Made by a program: the position numbers and the translations under genes
Shown here: positions 16,724 to 25,187 of the stretch, in pieces
Layout: every line of letters begins with the position of its first letter
Numbering within the stretch: position 1 is the stretch's first letter
DNA from: an uncultured Reyranella sp.
GTDB taxonomy: Bacteria; Pseudomonadota; Alphaproteobacteria; Reyranellales; Reyranellaceae
DNA: 64,000 nucleotides
Direction: 5' to 3'
Assembly (NCBI RefSeq): GCF_945957355.1
Contig: NZ_CAMFKM010000018.1
Span: forward strand, 1-64,000
Notes under the pieces: generated by a model
What the model was told of the DNA's origin: nothing
What the model saw: the letters and a program-made list of their open reading frames with translations, nothing else
Databases searched by the model: none

Positions 16724-17695
16724 ATGTCGTCGATCAGAATCCTGTCTGCCATACTGCTGCTGGCCCTGAGTTTCACTGGGCCGGCGAAAGCGCAAGCCAA
16801 CTTTCCGGCGAAGCCGATAACGCTCGTGGCGGCCTTCGCGCCGGGCGGTGCCACCGATACGGCGGCCCGCATCATCGCCAAGGAACTCTCGATCGAGCTG
16901 GGACAGCCGGTCGTCGTCGACAACCGCGTCGGCGCCGGCGGCGCCATCGGTGCGACTTCGGTCGTCAGGGCAGCGCCGGACGGCTACACGTTGCTGCTCG
17001 GAACAGGTTCCGAGATGGTCGTCCTGCCGGCCGTGAAGATCGTGCCGCCCTACGATACGCTGAAGGACTTCACCCCAATCGCCGAGATCGGCACCGTGAC
17101 CTTCGTGCTGGTGGCGCATCCGTCGGTCGCTGCCAGCAGCGTGCAGGAGTTGATCGCACAGGCACGGGCCAATCCCGGCAAGCTCTCCTTTTCCTCGTTC
17201 GGCATGGGTTCGACCAACCATCTCCTCGGCGAATTCTTCATGAAGAAGTCGGGCACCGACCTGCTGCACGTGCCCTACAAGGGCAGCGCCGCCGCGGCGA
17301 CCGACCTGGTCGCCGGCGAGGTCAAGCTTTCCTTCGACACGACAACTGTGGCGATGCCGCTGGTCCAGAGCGGCAAGCTGAAGGCGCTCGGCCTGCTGTC
17401 GCCGGAGCGTTCCGACGCGGCCCCCGGCGTCCCGACCCTGGCCGAAAGTGGCGTTCCTCTCTCGACCGTCGGCTGGGTCGGTGTGGTCGGGCCGCGCGGT
17501 ATGCCGGCTCCGATCGTCGAGCGTCTCAACAAGGCCATCAACAAGGTCCTGGCCATGCCCGCCATCGTCCAGTCCTTCAAGGACCGCGGCGTCACCGTCA
17601 TGACCGCCACGCCCGAAGGTTTCAGCAGGTTCATCCAGTCCGAGGTCGTCGAGTGGACGCAGGTGGTGAAGGACGCCGGCGTGAAGATCGAATAG
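16724..17695 (+). CDS. Bug/TctC-family substrate-binding protein
   Basis: The 323-residue receptor has a Sec signal peptide (SIRILSAILLLALSFTGPAKAQA) and Bug core motifs FPAKPITLVAAFAPGGATDTAAR, NRVGAGGAIGATSVV, GMGSTNHLLGEFF and HVPYKGSAAAATDL. The ATG at 16724 follows GGGGGAAGG, which rejects the longer open frame from 16604. It is the last gene of the TctC-GST-cyclase-GntR cluster and is followed by an intrinsic terminator at 17723. Confidence 0.9.
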   Translation: MSSIRILSAILLLALSFTGPAKAQANFPAKPITLVAAFAPGGATDTAARIIAKELSIELGQPVVVDNRVGAGGAIGATSVVRAAPDGYTLLLGTGSEMVVLPAVKIVPPYDTLKDFTPIAEIGTVTFVLVAHPSVAASSVQELIAQARANPGKLSFSSFGMGSTNHLLGEFFMKKSGTDLLHVPYKGSAAAATDLVAGEVKLSFDTTTVAMPLVQSGKLKALGLLSPERSDAAPGVPTLAESGVPLSTVGWVGVVGPRGMPAPIVERLNKAINKVLAMPAIVQSFKDRGVTVMTATPEGFSRFIQSEVVEWTQVVKDAGVKIE

Positions 17696-17722
17696 CGCCG
17701 CATCGCCGGCGAGGACGAAGAG

Positions 17723-17753
17723 GGGCTTGCCGCAGGGCAGGCCCTTTTTCTTT
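17723..17753 (+). terminator. Rho-independent terminator after the TctC/GST cluster
   Basis: A 9-bp stem (17723-17731 with 17736-17744, one G-T wobble) and a GCAG loop are followed by TTTTTCTTT. It lies 27 bp past the TctC stop and is one of the clearest intrinsic terminators in the window. Confidence 0.8.
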
Positions 17754-17902
17754 GCGTGCCATCATCGGCTTCCGCCGCTCGGCTCGTGGCGCGCATCTCC
17801 CCGCGACGGGATCATCGTGAAGGCGTAGGCTCGCAACCGCGCGGCTGGTGCCGCACGAAACCGGGAACAATGGACCCGAGAGGGAAACGAGGAGAGAGCG
17901 TG

Positions 17903-18667
17903 ATGGGTATTCTGACGGGCAAGGTCGCGTGGGTAACGGGCGCGGGGTCGGGCATCGGTCAGGCGGCGGCGGTGGCCTTGGCCAAGGACGGTGCGACCGT
18001 GGTGCTGACCGGCCGCCGCCGGGCGCCGCTAGAGGAGACCGCGGCGATGATCGCCGAGGCTGGCGGCAAGGCCGAGGTGAAGCCGGCCGACCTGATGAAG
18101 GCCTCCGCGGTCGAGAAGACCGTTGCCGCGATCGCCAAGAAGCACCGCCGCGTCGACATCCTGGTCAACAATGCCGGCCTCAACATCCAGAAGCGGAGCT
18201 GGAAGCAGCTGACGCCCAAGGGGGTCGACGAAGTCGTGCATGGCAACCTGTCGAGCGCCTTCTACTGCACCTCGGCCGTGCTGCCGCTGATGCGCAAGAA
18301 CAAGGGGGGTGTGCTGATCCACACCTCTTCGGTGGCCGGCAAGGTGCCGAGCCTGCTCTCGGGCCCGGCCTATTCGGCGGCCAAGCACGGCGTGGTGGCG
18401 ATGAGTCACACGATCAACATGGAGGAATGCGTCAACGGCATCCGCTCCTGCGTGGTCTGCCCGGGCGAGGTGGCGACGCCGATCCTCGACAAGCGGCCGG
18501 TGCCGATCACGCCGGCCGAGCGCAAGCGCATGGCGCAGTCGGAAGATGTCGGCGACCTGATCCGCTACATTGCCTGCCTGCCGCCGCACATCGTCATCAA
18601 CGAGGTGATGATCAATCCGACCTGGAACCGCGGCTACGTCGCGAGCCTGCAACGCGGGAAGTCCTGA
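17903..18667 (+). CDS. SDR family oxidoreductase
   Basis: The 254-residue classical short-chain dehydrogenase has the NAD(P) motif TGAGSGIGQ, NNAGLN, the catalytic Ser in HTSSVAG and the YSAAK active-site pair. The C-terminus is slightly unusual for the family (PPHIVINEVMINPTWNR), typical of NADP-dependent YdfG-like enzymes. The ATG at 17903 follows AGGAGAG, so the open frame back to 17756 is not used. One base separates it from the Ldh-family gene, so the two are probably cotranscribed and may oxidise steps of one pathway (inference). Confidence 0.88.
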   Translation: MGILTGKVAWVTGAGSGIGQAAAVALAKDGATVVLTGRRRAPLEETAAMIAEAGGKAEVKPADLMKASAVEKTVAAIAKKHRRVDILVNNAGLNIQKRSWKQLTPKGVDEVVHGNLSSAFYCTSAVLPLMRKNKGGVLIHTSSVAGKVPSLLSGPAYSAAKHGVVAMSHTINMEECVNGIRSCVVCPGEVATPILDKRPVPITPAERKRMAQSEDVGDLIRYIACLPPHIVINEVMINPTWNRGYVASLQRGKS

Positions 18668-18668
18668 C

Positions 18669-19763
18669 ATGGGGAGCGTGACCATCAAGGCGAAGGAACT
18701 GGAATCCTTCGTCGCGGACATCTTTGCCGCCGCGGGATGCTCGAAGGAGGAGGGCGGCCGCATCGGCCGCTATCTCGTGAGCGCCAACCTGTCGGGTCAT
18801 GACAGCCACGGCGTGGTGCGCGTGCCGCGCTACGCCTCGCAGAAGAAGACCGGCACCGTCATCGCCGACGTGAAGGTCGACGTGCTGGTCGACACGCCAG
18901 TCATCGCAGTGGTCGACGGCAAGTACGGGTTCGGCCAGACCGTGACGCCGCAGGCCGTGCAGATCGGCATCGACAAGTGCCTGAAGAACGGCCTCTCGGC
19001 GGTGACCCTGCGCAACGCGGGCCATGTCGGCCGGGTCGGCGACTGGGCCGAGATGGCGGCCGATGCGGGCCTCGTCTCGGTTCATTTCGTCAACGCCTCG
19101 GGCAGCGTCCTCGTGGCGCCGTTCGGCGGTGTCGAGCGTCGTTTCTCGACGGCACCCTATTGCGTCGGCGTCCCGCGGCCAGGACAGGACCCGCTGGTTC
19201 TCGACTTCGCCACCTCGATCGTGGCCGAGGGCAAGGTGCTGGTGACCAGCCAGGGCGGCAAGAAGCTGCCCGAGGGGGCACTGATCGGCCCGGATGGCAA
19301 GCCGAGCGCCGATCCGCACCTGCTCTATGGCGACTACACGCCCACGGGACCGCGCGACCACAGCAAGGGCACCGGCGCCATCCGCGCCTTCGGCGACCAC
19401 AAGGGCTCGGGGCTGGCCTTCATGTGCGAGATCCTGGGCGGCTCGCTTTCGGGCACGGGGGCGACCGACCCCAAGCGCGGCCGCTTCGCCAACGGCATGC
19501 TGTCCTTCTACGTCGATCCCAAGGTGTTCGACGCCGAGGGCTTCTTCCCCACGGACATCGCCAAGTACGTCTCCTTCGTGAAGGGCTCCAAGCCCGCAAC
19601 GCCCGGTGTCGAGATCCTCGTGCCGGGCGAACAGGAGTCACGGACCCGCGCCCAGCGTCTTGCCGACGGCGTGCCGCTGCCGGACGACACCTGGGCCGCC
19701 ATCGTCGAGACGGCGCGCTCGGTCGGTCTCGACGAAAGGCGCATCCAGCAGGCGACGATGTAG
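18669..19763 (+). CDS. Ldh2 (malate/L-lactate/ureidoglycolate dehydrogenase) family oxidoreductase
   Basis: The 364-residue NAD(P)-dependent enzyme has the family hallmarks SGHDSHGVVRVPRY near the start, VVDGKYGFGQTVTPQA, the catalytic region RNAGHVGRVGDWAEMAA, and DFATSIVAEGKV. The Ldh2 fold oxidises 2-hydroxyacids such as malate, sulfolactate, 2,3-diketogulonate or ureidoglycolate; the particular substrate cannot be assigned. GGGAAG precedes the ATG. The gene begins one base after the SDR stop and converges with the membrane protein gene (4 bp apart). Confidence 0.9.
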   Translation: MGSVTIKAKELESFVADIFAAAGCSKEEGGRIGRYLVSANLSGHDSHGVVRVPRYASQKKTGTVIADVKVDVLVDTPVIAVVDGKYGFGQTVTPQAVQIGIDKCLKNGLSAVTLRNAGHVGRVGDWAEMAADAGLVSVHFVNASGSVLVAPFGGVERRFSTAPYCVGVPRPGQDPLVLDFATSIVAEGKVLVTSQGGKKLPEGALIGPDGKPSADPHLLYGDYTPTGPRDHSKGTGAIRAFGDHKGSGLAFMCEILGGSLSGTGATDPKRGRFANGMLSFYVDPKVFDAEGFFPTDIAKYVSFVKGSKPATPGVEILVPGEQESRTRAQRLADGVPLPDDTWAAIVETARSVGLDERRIQQATM

Positions 19764-19767
19764 CCCG

Positions 19768-21444
19768 TTAGCGGCCGGCGGCGCGCTGCAGCCGGTAGAC
19801 GGACCCCGCGACCGGATCGACCGGTGCCGGCGTCGCGACATAGTCGGTGCGCAGCATACGTTGCAGCGCACCGAGGCGGCCGGCGTCCGCCACCATGCCG
19901 GTCTCGGTCAGCAATTGTGCCTCGGGAATGTCCCATAGGCGCACGACCAGCACCGCGTAGCCCAGCTCCATCGCACGATCGATCTGTCGCCGCAGCGACT
20001 CGACATGCCGCTCGGCGCTCCAGTCAGGATGTCGCAGCACGTCGCCGGTGAAGCCGATCCATTTGAACTTCGGCAACGCCTGCGGCGCGGGCCCAAGCCC
20101 GGCGACGCCCGGCTCCGACGTGCCCCAGTGCAGCGAGGCGTAGACCATCGTCCAGTCGAAGTCGTGCAGCAGGAACACCGTGCGTGATGGATCGCCCTGC
20201 TGCTCCAGCCGCTCGATCGCGAGGCGCCATTTGGTGTCGAGGCCGCGCAGTGGGGCGATGCTCCAGACGTTGTAGGCGAACAGCGCCACGGTGACGGCAG
20301 TCATCGCGGCGAGACCGCGCGCGGGCCAGCGCCGGCGCGTGGCCAGCAGTACCAGCGCCCAGGCCGGTGTCACCCAGGCCATGACGTTGACCTGCATCTG
20401 CGGGTCCTGCGGCTGGGAATAGAGGTTGAAGACCTCGCCGGCGAGGAAGGTGATGCCGAACACCGCGACGAGGGCGCGGGTCTGCCCGTCGCCTCGGGTC
20501 GGCCACAGGGCCGAGCCCGCCACCCAGGCGATGCCGATCAGCCAGAAGGTCGCGACGAAGCGCCAGATATCCCACCCGGGAACGGCATCGAACGTGGTGA
20601 CGCCCGTTCCCAGCAGGTAGGCGACGATTCCGTCCCAGAGGTAGCCGACCTTGGGCCAGGTGAAGCCGGCCCACACCGAGCGCACCGCCTTGCCTGTCCA
20701 GATGAGATCGAATGGGCCGACGGCGCCCGGGTGCCCGTGCCAGGCCAGTGCAACGAGTGCGGCTGTGGCGGCCATCGTGCCGAGGAAGAGCGCGATCCAG
20801 GCAAGGCGCAGCGACCAGCGCCGCTCGCAGAACCAGAGGGCGGCCAGCATCGCCGGCAGGGTGGGGAACATCAGTCGCCATTCGAACAGCCAGCCGGCCG
20901 AGAACAGGACCGAGACTGCCACGACGCGCGCCACCGTCGGCCGCGCCAGCCACACCGCGCCCAGCGCCATCGCGGCGAACATCACCGTGTAGCTCGGCAT
21001 GATGTCCTCGTTGACGATGGCGAGGAACATCACGTGACTGGTCGCGAGATGGAACGCGCCCGTCAGCCAGCCAATGATCCGGTCGCCCGTCACCGCCCGC
21101 GCGAGCAGATAGGCCGCGCCGACACAGAGACTTGCGCTGACGGCATTGAGGATCGTGAGCTGCCGCCGCGGATCGCCGGCGAAGACACCCAGCAGGTCGA
21201 GCAGCCGGCAGAGCGCGCCGTAGGCGGGATAGAAGAGATAGTTCGACGGGTAGAGCGGCGCGTTCGCCGGATCGACCACCCACGGCTTCAGTTCGAGGCT
21301 CTTGAAGACGCCATTGCCGGTCAGTCCGCCCTGCGCATTGTCGAACCACAGGATGAGGGCGATCAGCATGGCGCTGCTGCCGATCACGAGCAGGGCGAGA
21401 TCGGCAAGTGTTCCCCTCGACCATTGCTCGCCAGTTTGCCCCAT
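19768..21444 (-). CDS. Polytopic membrane protein, possibly a GT39/GT83-like glycosyltransferase
   Basis: The 558-residue protein has about a dozen hydrophobic segments, starting with LADLALLVIGSSAMLIALIL, followed by a first periplasmic-type loop and repeated membrane spans. A C-terminal soluble part (from about residue 400, DTKWRLAIERLEQQ to the end) follows. This layout resembles the PMT/ArnT or 'glycosyltransferase family 39' type, but no diagnostic DE motif is certain. The ATG at 21444 is chosen over TTG/ATG codons at 21516/21504 because these fall in the divergent TctC ribosome-binding site. Function is not recognised. Confidence 0.6.
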   Translation of the reverse strand: MGQTGEQWSRGTLADLALLVIGSSAMLIALILWFDNAQGGLTGNGVFKSLELKPWVVDPANAPLYPSNYLFYPAYGALCRLLDLLGVFAGDPRRQLTILNAVSASLCVGAAYLLARAVTGDRIIGWLTGAFHLATSHVMFLAIVNEDIMPSYTVMFAAMALGAVWLARPTVARVVAVSVLFSAGWLFEWRLMFPTLPAMLAALWFCERRWSLRLAWIALFLGTMAATAALVALAWHGHPGAVGPFDLIWTGKAVRSVWAGFTWPKVGYLWDGIVAYLLGTGVTTFDAVPGWDIWRFVATFWLIGIAWVAGSALWPTRGDGQTRALVAVFGITFLAGEVFNLYSQPQDPQMQVNVMAWVTPAWALVLLATRRRWPARGLAAMTAVTVALFAYNVWSIAPLRGLDTKWRLAIERLEQQGDPSRTVFLLHDFDWTMVYASLHWGTSEPGVAGLGPAPQALPKFKWIGFTGDVLRHPDWSAERHVESLRRQIDRAMELGYAVLVVRLWDIPEAQLLTETGMVADAGRLGALQRMLRTDYVATPAPVDPVAGSVYRLQRAAGR

Positions 21445-21515
21445 GCCGATATTTTTGTAGCGAATGCCGGCAGTATTCACAACGATGGCGCCTTGAAGAG
21501 CCATTGGAGGAAACA

Positions 21516-22487
21516 ATGAAGACGATGATGAGGCGTACTGCCTGCGCGCTGGTCCTGGCGGCGGTGGCGGTACCGGTTTGCGCCCAGGATTTCCCGTCCA
21601 GGCCGCTCAAGCTCGTGGTGCCCTACGCGCCGGGCGGTGGCGCGGACTCCGTGGCACGCATCGTCGCCAAGAGGGTTTCCGAGAATATCGGCCAGCCGAT
21701 TGTGATCGAGAACAAGGGCGGCGCCGGCTCGATCGTCGGGACCGACCTCGTGGCCAAGGCCGAGCCCGACGGCTACACTTTGTTGCTCGGCCAGTCCGGC
21801 CCGATCTCGATCAATCCGGCCGTCTACAAGACGCTGCCCTACGATCCGGTGAAGGACTTCGCGCCGATCACCATGACGACGGCCTATCCCTACATCCTGG
21901 TCGTCAATTCCGAGTCGCCGGCCAAAACCCTGAAGGAGTTCGTGGTGCTGGCGAAGAGCAAGCCCGGTGCGATGAATTACGGCTCAACCGGCGTCGGCGC
22001 GGCCAACCATCTCGTTGCCGAGCTGTTCAACAGCAAGGCGGGGCTCAAGATGACCCATGTGCCCTATCGCGGCACGGCGCTGGCGGTCGGCGATCTCGTC
22101 AGCGGTCAGCTGAACGTCGTGTTTGGCGATCCGATCAGCGTCCTGCCTCACATCAGGTCCGGCAAGCTGCGCGCGCTGGCCGTCACCAGCCTCGAACGCT
22201 CACCGGTGGCGCCGGAAGTGCCGACTGTCGCCGAGAGCGGCTATCCCGGCTTCGAGGCTCTGGCCTGGCACGGCATCCTGGCACCCGCAAAGACCCCGCC
22301 TGCCGTGATCAAGAAGCTGAACGCCGAGATCGTGAAGGCACTGGCCGATCCCGCCACCAGGGAACTGCTGGAGAAGCAGGCTATGCAGACGGTCGGGAAC
22401 TCGCCGGAAGCCTTTGCCTCCTTCATCCAGAAGGACATCGCGACCTGGAAGGCGGTCGCGGCAGCCGCCAACGTCACCGTCGAGTAG
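21516..22487 (+). CDS. Bug/TctC-family substrate-binding protein
   Basis: The 323-residue receptor has a Sec signal peptide (MRRTACALVLAAVAVPVCAQ) and core motifs FPSRPLKLVVPYAPGGGADSVAR, NKGGAGSIVGTDLVA, GVGAANHLVAELF and HVPYRGTALAVGDL. A GGAGG lies 5 bp before the ATG, which fixes the start over the open frame from 21408. The gene diverges from the membrane protein gene with only 71 bp between them. Its last 14 bp overlap the 3' end of the convergent MmgE/PrpD gene. Confidence 0.9.
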   Translation: MKTMMRRTACALVLAAVAVPVCAQDFPSRPLKLVVPYAPGGGADSVARIVAKRVSENIGQPIVIENKGGAGSIVGTDLVAKAEPDGYTLLLGQSGPISINPAVYKTLPYDPVKDFAPITMTTAYPYILVVNSESPAKTLKEFVVLAKSKPGAMNYGSTGVGAANHLVAELFNSKAGLKMTHVPYRGTALAVGDLVSGQLNVVFGDPISVLPHIRSGKLRALAVTSLERSPVAPEVPTVAESGYPGFEALAWHGILAPAKTPPAVIKKLNAEIVKALADPATRELLEKQAMQTVGNSPEAFASFIQKDIATWKAVAAAANVTVE

Positions 22488-23823
22488 GCACCCCCAGCGC
22501 CAGCAGCGAGGAGACATCCTCGCTGCGGTCGAGCGCCCAGACGGCGTCGATCAGCGGCTGGATGTCGTGGTCCGGCTCCCAGCGCCTGGCCTCGTCCCGC
22601 AGCTTGGCCTCGATCTCGGCATCCTTCAGCGGGTTAGACGAGCTGCCGCGCGCCGCTTGGGTGGACAGCGCATGCTTCTTCCCGTCGGCGGTCCAGATGT
22701 CCATCTCCGCGGCGATGGTCGAGATACCGTCATCGCTCGCGCATTCGAACCGAGCCCGTAGCGCCTTGATGGCGGGATCGGCGACGCAGGCATCGGTCAA
22801 CTGGTCGAGGCCGGCCTTGCCCAAGACGAGAGCCGCCGCCACGCAATGCTGCAGGCTGACCTGGGCCTCGCGGCCCGTGGCGATGTCGGCCCGGTCGGTG
22901 CGCTGCAGGAGCAGAGGATTGCCGCGTACGGCGATCCGCTCGACCGCCACGTCCGGATGGGCGCGCCGCCAGTCGAGCGCGAGGTCGAGCAGTGGGTGGA
23001 TCACGAAGCCCGCGGCATAGGGCTTGATCGAGTTGTGAGTGACCTGCCAGTCCCCGCCCAGACCGTCGAGCAGGGCTTTCCAGTCGGGCGGCTCGCCCAT
23101 GGCGGCAAGAAAGCCCTGCGCGCCGGCGATCGGCTCGGGCGGGCCGGCGAAGCCCTTCTCCGCTAGCAGCGCCGAGAACAGGCCATTGCGCGCGGCGTTG
23201 CCCACGCTGACGCTCTTGGCGGGCCAGCCCAGGCACTCGCAGAGGCCCGACGATTGGGTTGAGGCGCTGCCCAGCGCCCACACGGTCCGCTCGACGTCGA
23301 GGCTGAGGAGCTTGGCCGCGCCCGCCGCCGAACCGAACACGCCGCAGGTCGAGGTGATGTGCCAGCCCTTGGGATAGTGACCGGGCGATATCGCGCCGCC
23401 GACCCGGCACTCGATCTCGAAGCCCAGCGCAAAGGCCAAGAGGAGTTCAGGTCCGGTGACGCGGCGGATCTCGGAAAGGGCCAACAGCGCCGGGGCGAGC
23501 GGCGATGTCGGGTGAACGACCGTCGGCAGATGGGTGTCGCAATAGTCGAAGACGTTGGCGCCCGCCGCATTCAGGAAGGCGGCCGTCAGCGGGTCGATGC
23601 GCTCGGGCCGCCCGACGATCGTGGCCTGCCGGCCGCCCGAGAATTCGCCCAGCGTCCGCAGCGCCAGCTCGACAGGCTGGGTGCGGCAGCCGGCGATCGC
23701 GACGGCAAAAAAGTTCAGCAGGGCCCGCTTCGCTTCGTGGCGGGCCTTCTCGGGAAGGTCGTCCCACTTCGTGTCGACAATGAAGTGGGCCAGTTCCTGG
23801 GTGACGCCTTGTCTGGGCAGCAT
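22474..23823 (-). CDS. MmgE/PrpD family protein
   Basis: The 449-residue protein begins MLPRQGVTQELAHFIVDTKWD and has the PrpD-type pattern KARHEAKRALLNFFAVAIAGC, VDPL-like FLNAAGANVFDYCDTHLPTVVHPTSPL, and SIKPYAAGFVIHPLLDLALD. The family includes 2-methylcitrate dehydratase, iminodisuccinate epimerase and cis-aconitate decarboxylase. The substrate here is unassigned because no prpB/prpC is nearby. The start at 23823 matches the family; upstream open frame to 24165 is spurious. It is the third gene of a minus-strand unit beginning at 25106 (SDR, small membrane-anchored protein, PrpD). Confidence 0.88.
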   Translation of the reverse strand: MLPRQGVTQELAHFIVDTKWDDLPEKARHEAKRALLNFFAVAIAGCRTQPVELALRTLGEFSGGRQATIVGRPERIDPLTAAFLNAAGANVFDYCDTHLPTVVHPTSPLAPALLALSEIRRVTGPELLLAFALGFEIECRVGGAISPGHYPKGWHITSTCGVFGSAAGAAKLLSLDVERTVWALGSASTQSSGLCECLGWPAKSVSVGNAARNGLFSALLAEKGFAGPPEPIAGAQGFLAAMGEPPDWKALLDGLGGDWQVTHNSIKPYAAGFVIHPLLDLALDWRRAHPDVAVERIAVRGNPLLLQRTDRADIATGREAQVSLQHCVAAALVLGKAGLDQLTDACVADPAIKALRARFECASDDGISTIAAEMDIWTADGKKHALSTQAARGSSSNPLKDAEIEAKLRDEARRWEPDHDIQPLIDAVWALDRSEDVSSLLALGVPTRR

Positions 23824-23849
23824 GGTATTCTTTCTGTGAGCAAGCGTAT

Positions 23850-24338
23850 CTATTCGCGGACCGCAGCACCTTCGAGCTTGAGCGCGGCATCGGCAGCGGG
23901 TTTGATCCCTTCGTCGAGGCGCAGGCATCCGGCGTTGAGCCCGTCCCCCGGCTTCCTGTCGACCGGCGCGATGAACAGCGTCGTGACCTTGATGTCTCCC
24001 ACGGCGAGTCGCGCCTCGCTCAGCCAGCGCGTCGCCCGGATCGAGGCGCCGCCCTTGTCGAGCAGGACCCAGCCGCAGAGCACTGTGCGTTCCCCCGACG
24101 GATCGATGCGGACATGGGCCGTGTCGTTGCCCTTGAAGCTGCCGGCGGTGCTGGTCACCTGCCATTCGAAGGGCACGGCGCGGTACAGCTTCGCGTCTTC
24201 GGCCGAGACGTCGATCGTGCCGACATAGTCGGCCTTTGCGAGCGACGGATCACGAATCCAGCCCTGCGACGCCGCGATGCCGTACAGGACCAGCGCCGCC
24301 GCCAGCAGCAGCATCGCCCAGCGTGGAATACCGGTCAT
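23850..24338 (-). CDS. Hypothetical protein with N-terminal membrane anchor
   Basis: The 162-residue protein has one hydrophobic segment near the start (MLLLAAALVLYGIAASQGW) and a soluble, presumably periplasmic remainder with no lipobox. I do not recognise the family. It starts 3 bp after the SDR stop and ends 26 bp before the PrpD start, so it is very likely cotranscribed with both. The soluble part is a compact, mixed-composition domain with cysteines in VLCGWVLLD and LNAGCLRL, which could form a disulfide. Confidence 0.55.
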   Translation of the reverse strand: MTGIPRWAMLLLAAALVLYGIAASQGWIRDPSLAKADYVGTIDVSAEDAKLYRAVPFEWQVTSTAGSFKGNDTAHVRIDPSGERTVLCGWVLLDKGGASIRATRWLSEARLAVGDIKVTTLFIAPVDRKPGDGLNAGCLRLDEGIKPAADAALKLEGAAVRE

Positions 24339-24341
24339 GGG

Positions 24342-25106
24342 TTAGGCGAGGATGGTCGTCAGGCCGCCGTCGACCACCAGCGTGTGGCCGGTGATGTAGG
24401 CGCCGGCGTCCGAGGCGAGCAGCAGCAGGGCGCCACGCAGATCCTCGGGCTTGCCCCAGCGCGCGGCCGCGGTGCGGCGCTCGAGCATGTCGCTGAAGTC
24501 CTTGTTCTGCTGGAGGGGCACGTTGAGTTCGGTCCGGATGTAGCCGGGCGCGATTGCATTCGCGGTGACATGCGGCCCGTATTCGGCCGCCAGGTTCTTG
24601 GTCAGGCCGACGAGCCCGTGCTTGGCCGAGACGTAGCCCGCCACCGAGGCGCGGCCGAGGACCGCCATGACCGACGAGATGTTGACGATCCGCCCGTACT
24701 TGCGCACGAGCATGTGGCGGCCGACCTCGCGGGCGACGATGAACTGCGACACGAGGTCGGTCTCGATCACCTTGCGGAAATCCGCCGTTGCGGTGTCGAC
24801 GATGTCCTGGCGATGGACGATCCCGGCATTGTTCACCAGAACGTCGATGCGGCGGTGCCTGGAGATGATGGCGCGAACCTTGGCGACGACATCCGCCTCG
24901 TCGGTGACGTCCAGCGGGACGACATGCGCCGTGCCGCCCTTGCGGGTGACGGCGCGGGCCGTTGCGTCGAGCTCTTTCACGGTGCGGCCGGCGCAGAGCA
25001 CGGTCGCACCGGCGTCCGCCAGGGCCAGCGCCATGTCGCGTCCCAGTCCGCGCGACGCACCAGTCACCAGGGCGACGCGCTTCTTCATCGAAAACAGATT
25101 GGCCAT
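24342..25106 (-). CDS. SDR family oxidoreductase
   Basis: The 254-residue enzyme has TGASRGLGRD for NAD(P) binding, NNAGIVHRQD, the catalytic Ser in ISSVMAVLG, YVSAK as the Tyr-Lys pair and a standard C-terminus ITGHTLVVDGG. It is typical of gluconate 5-dehydrogenase/3-oxoacyl-reductase-like SDRs. The start could be 25106 or 25121 (five residues longer). It heads the SDR-small membrane protein-PrpD operon and diverges from the SDR at 25188. The long open frame to 25958 is antisense to that neighbour. Confidence 0.88.
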   Translation of the reverse strand: MANLFSMKKRVALVTGASRGLGRDMALALADAGATVLCAGRTVKELDATARAVTRKGGTAHVVPLDVTDEADVVAKVRAIISRHRRIDVLVNNAGIVHRQDIVDTATADFRKVIETDLVSQFIVAREVGRHMLVRKYGRIVNISSVMAVLGRASVAGYVSAKHGLVGLTKNLAAEYGPHVTANAIAPGYIRTELNVPLQQNKDFSDMLERRTAAARWGKPEDLRGALLLLASDAGAYITGHTLVVDGGLTTILA

Positions 25107-25187
25107 GTTCCCGCTTACCATTCGCTTCTTTGCCTTGGGACCCGATCCTAGCCTATGACAGGTGCCGCAGATATCGGGAGAAACGAC

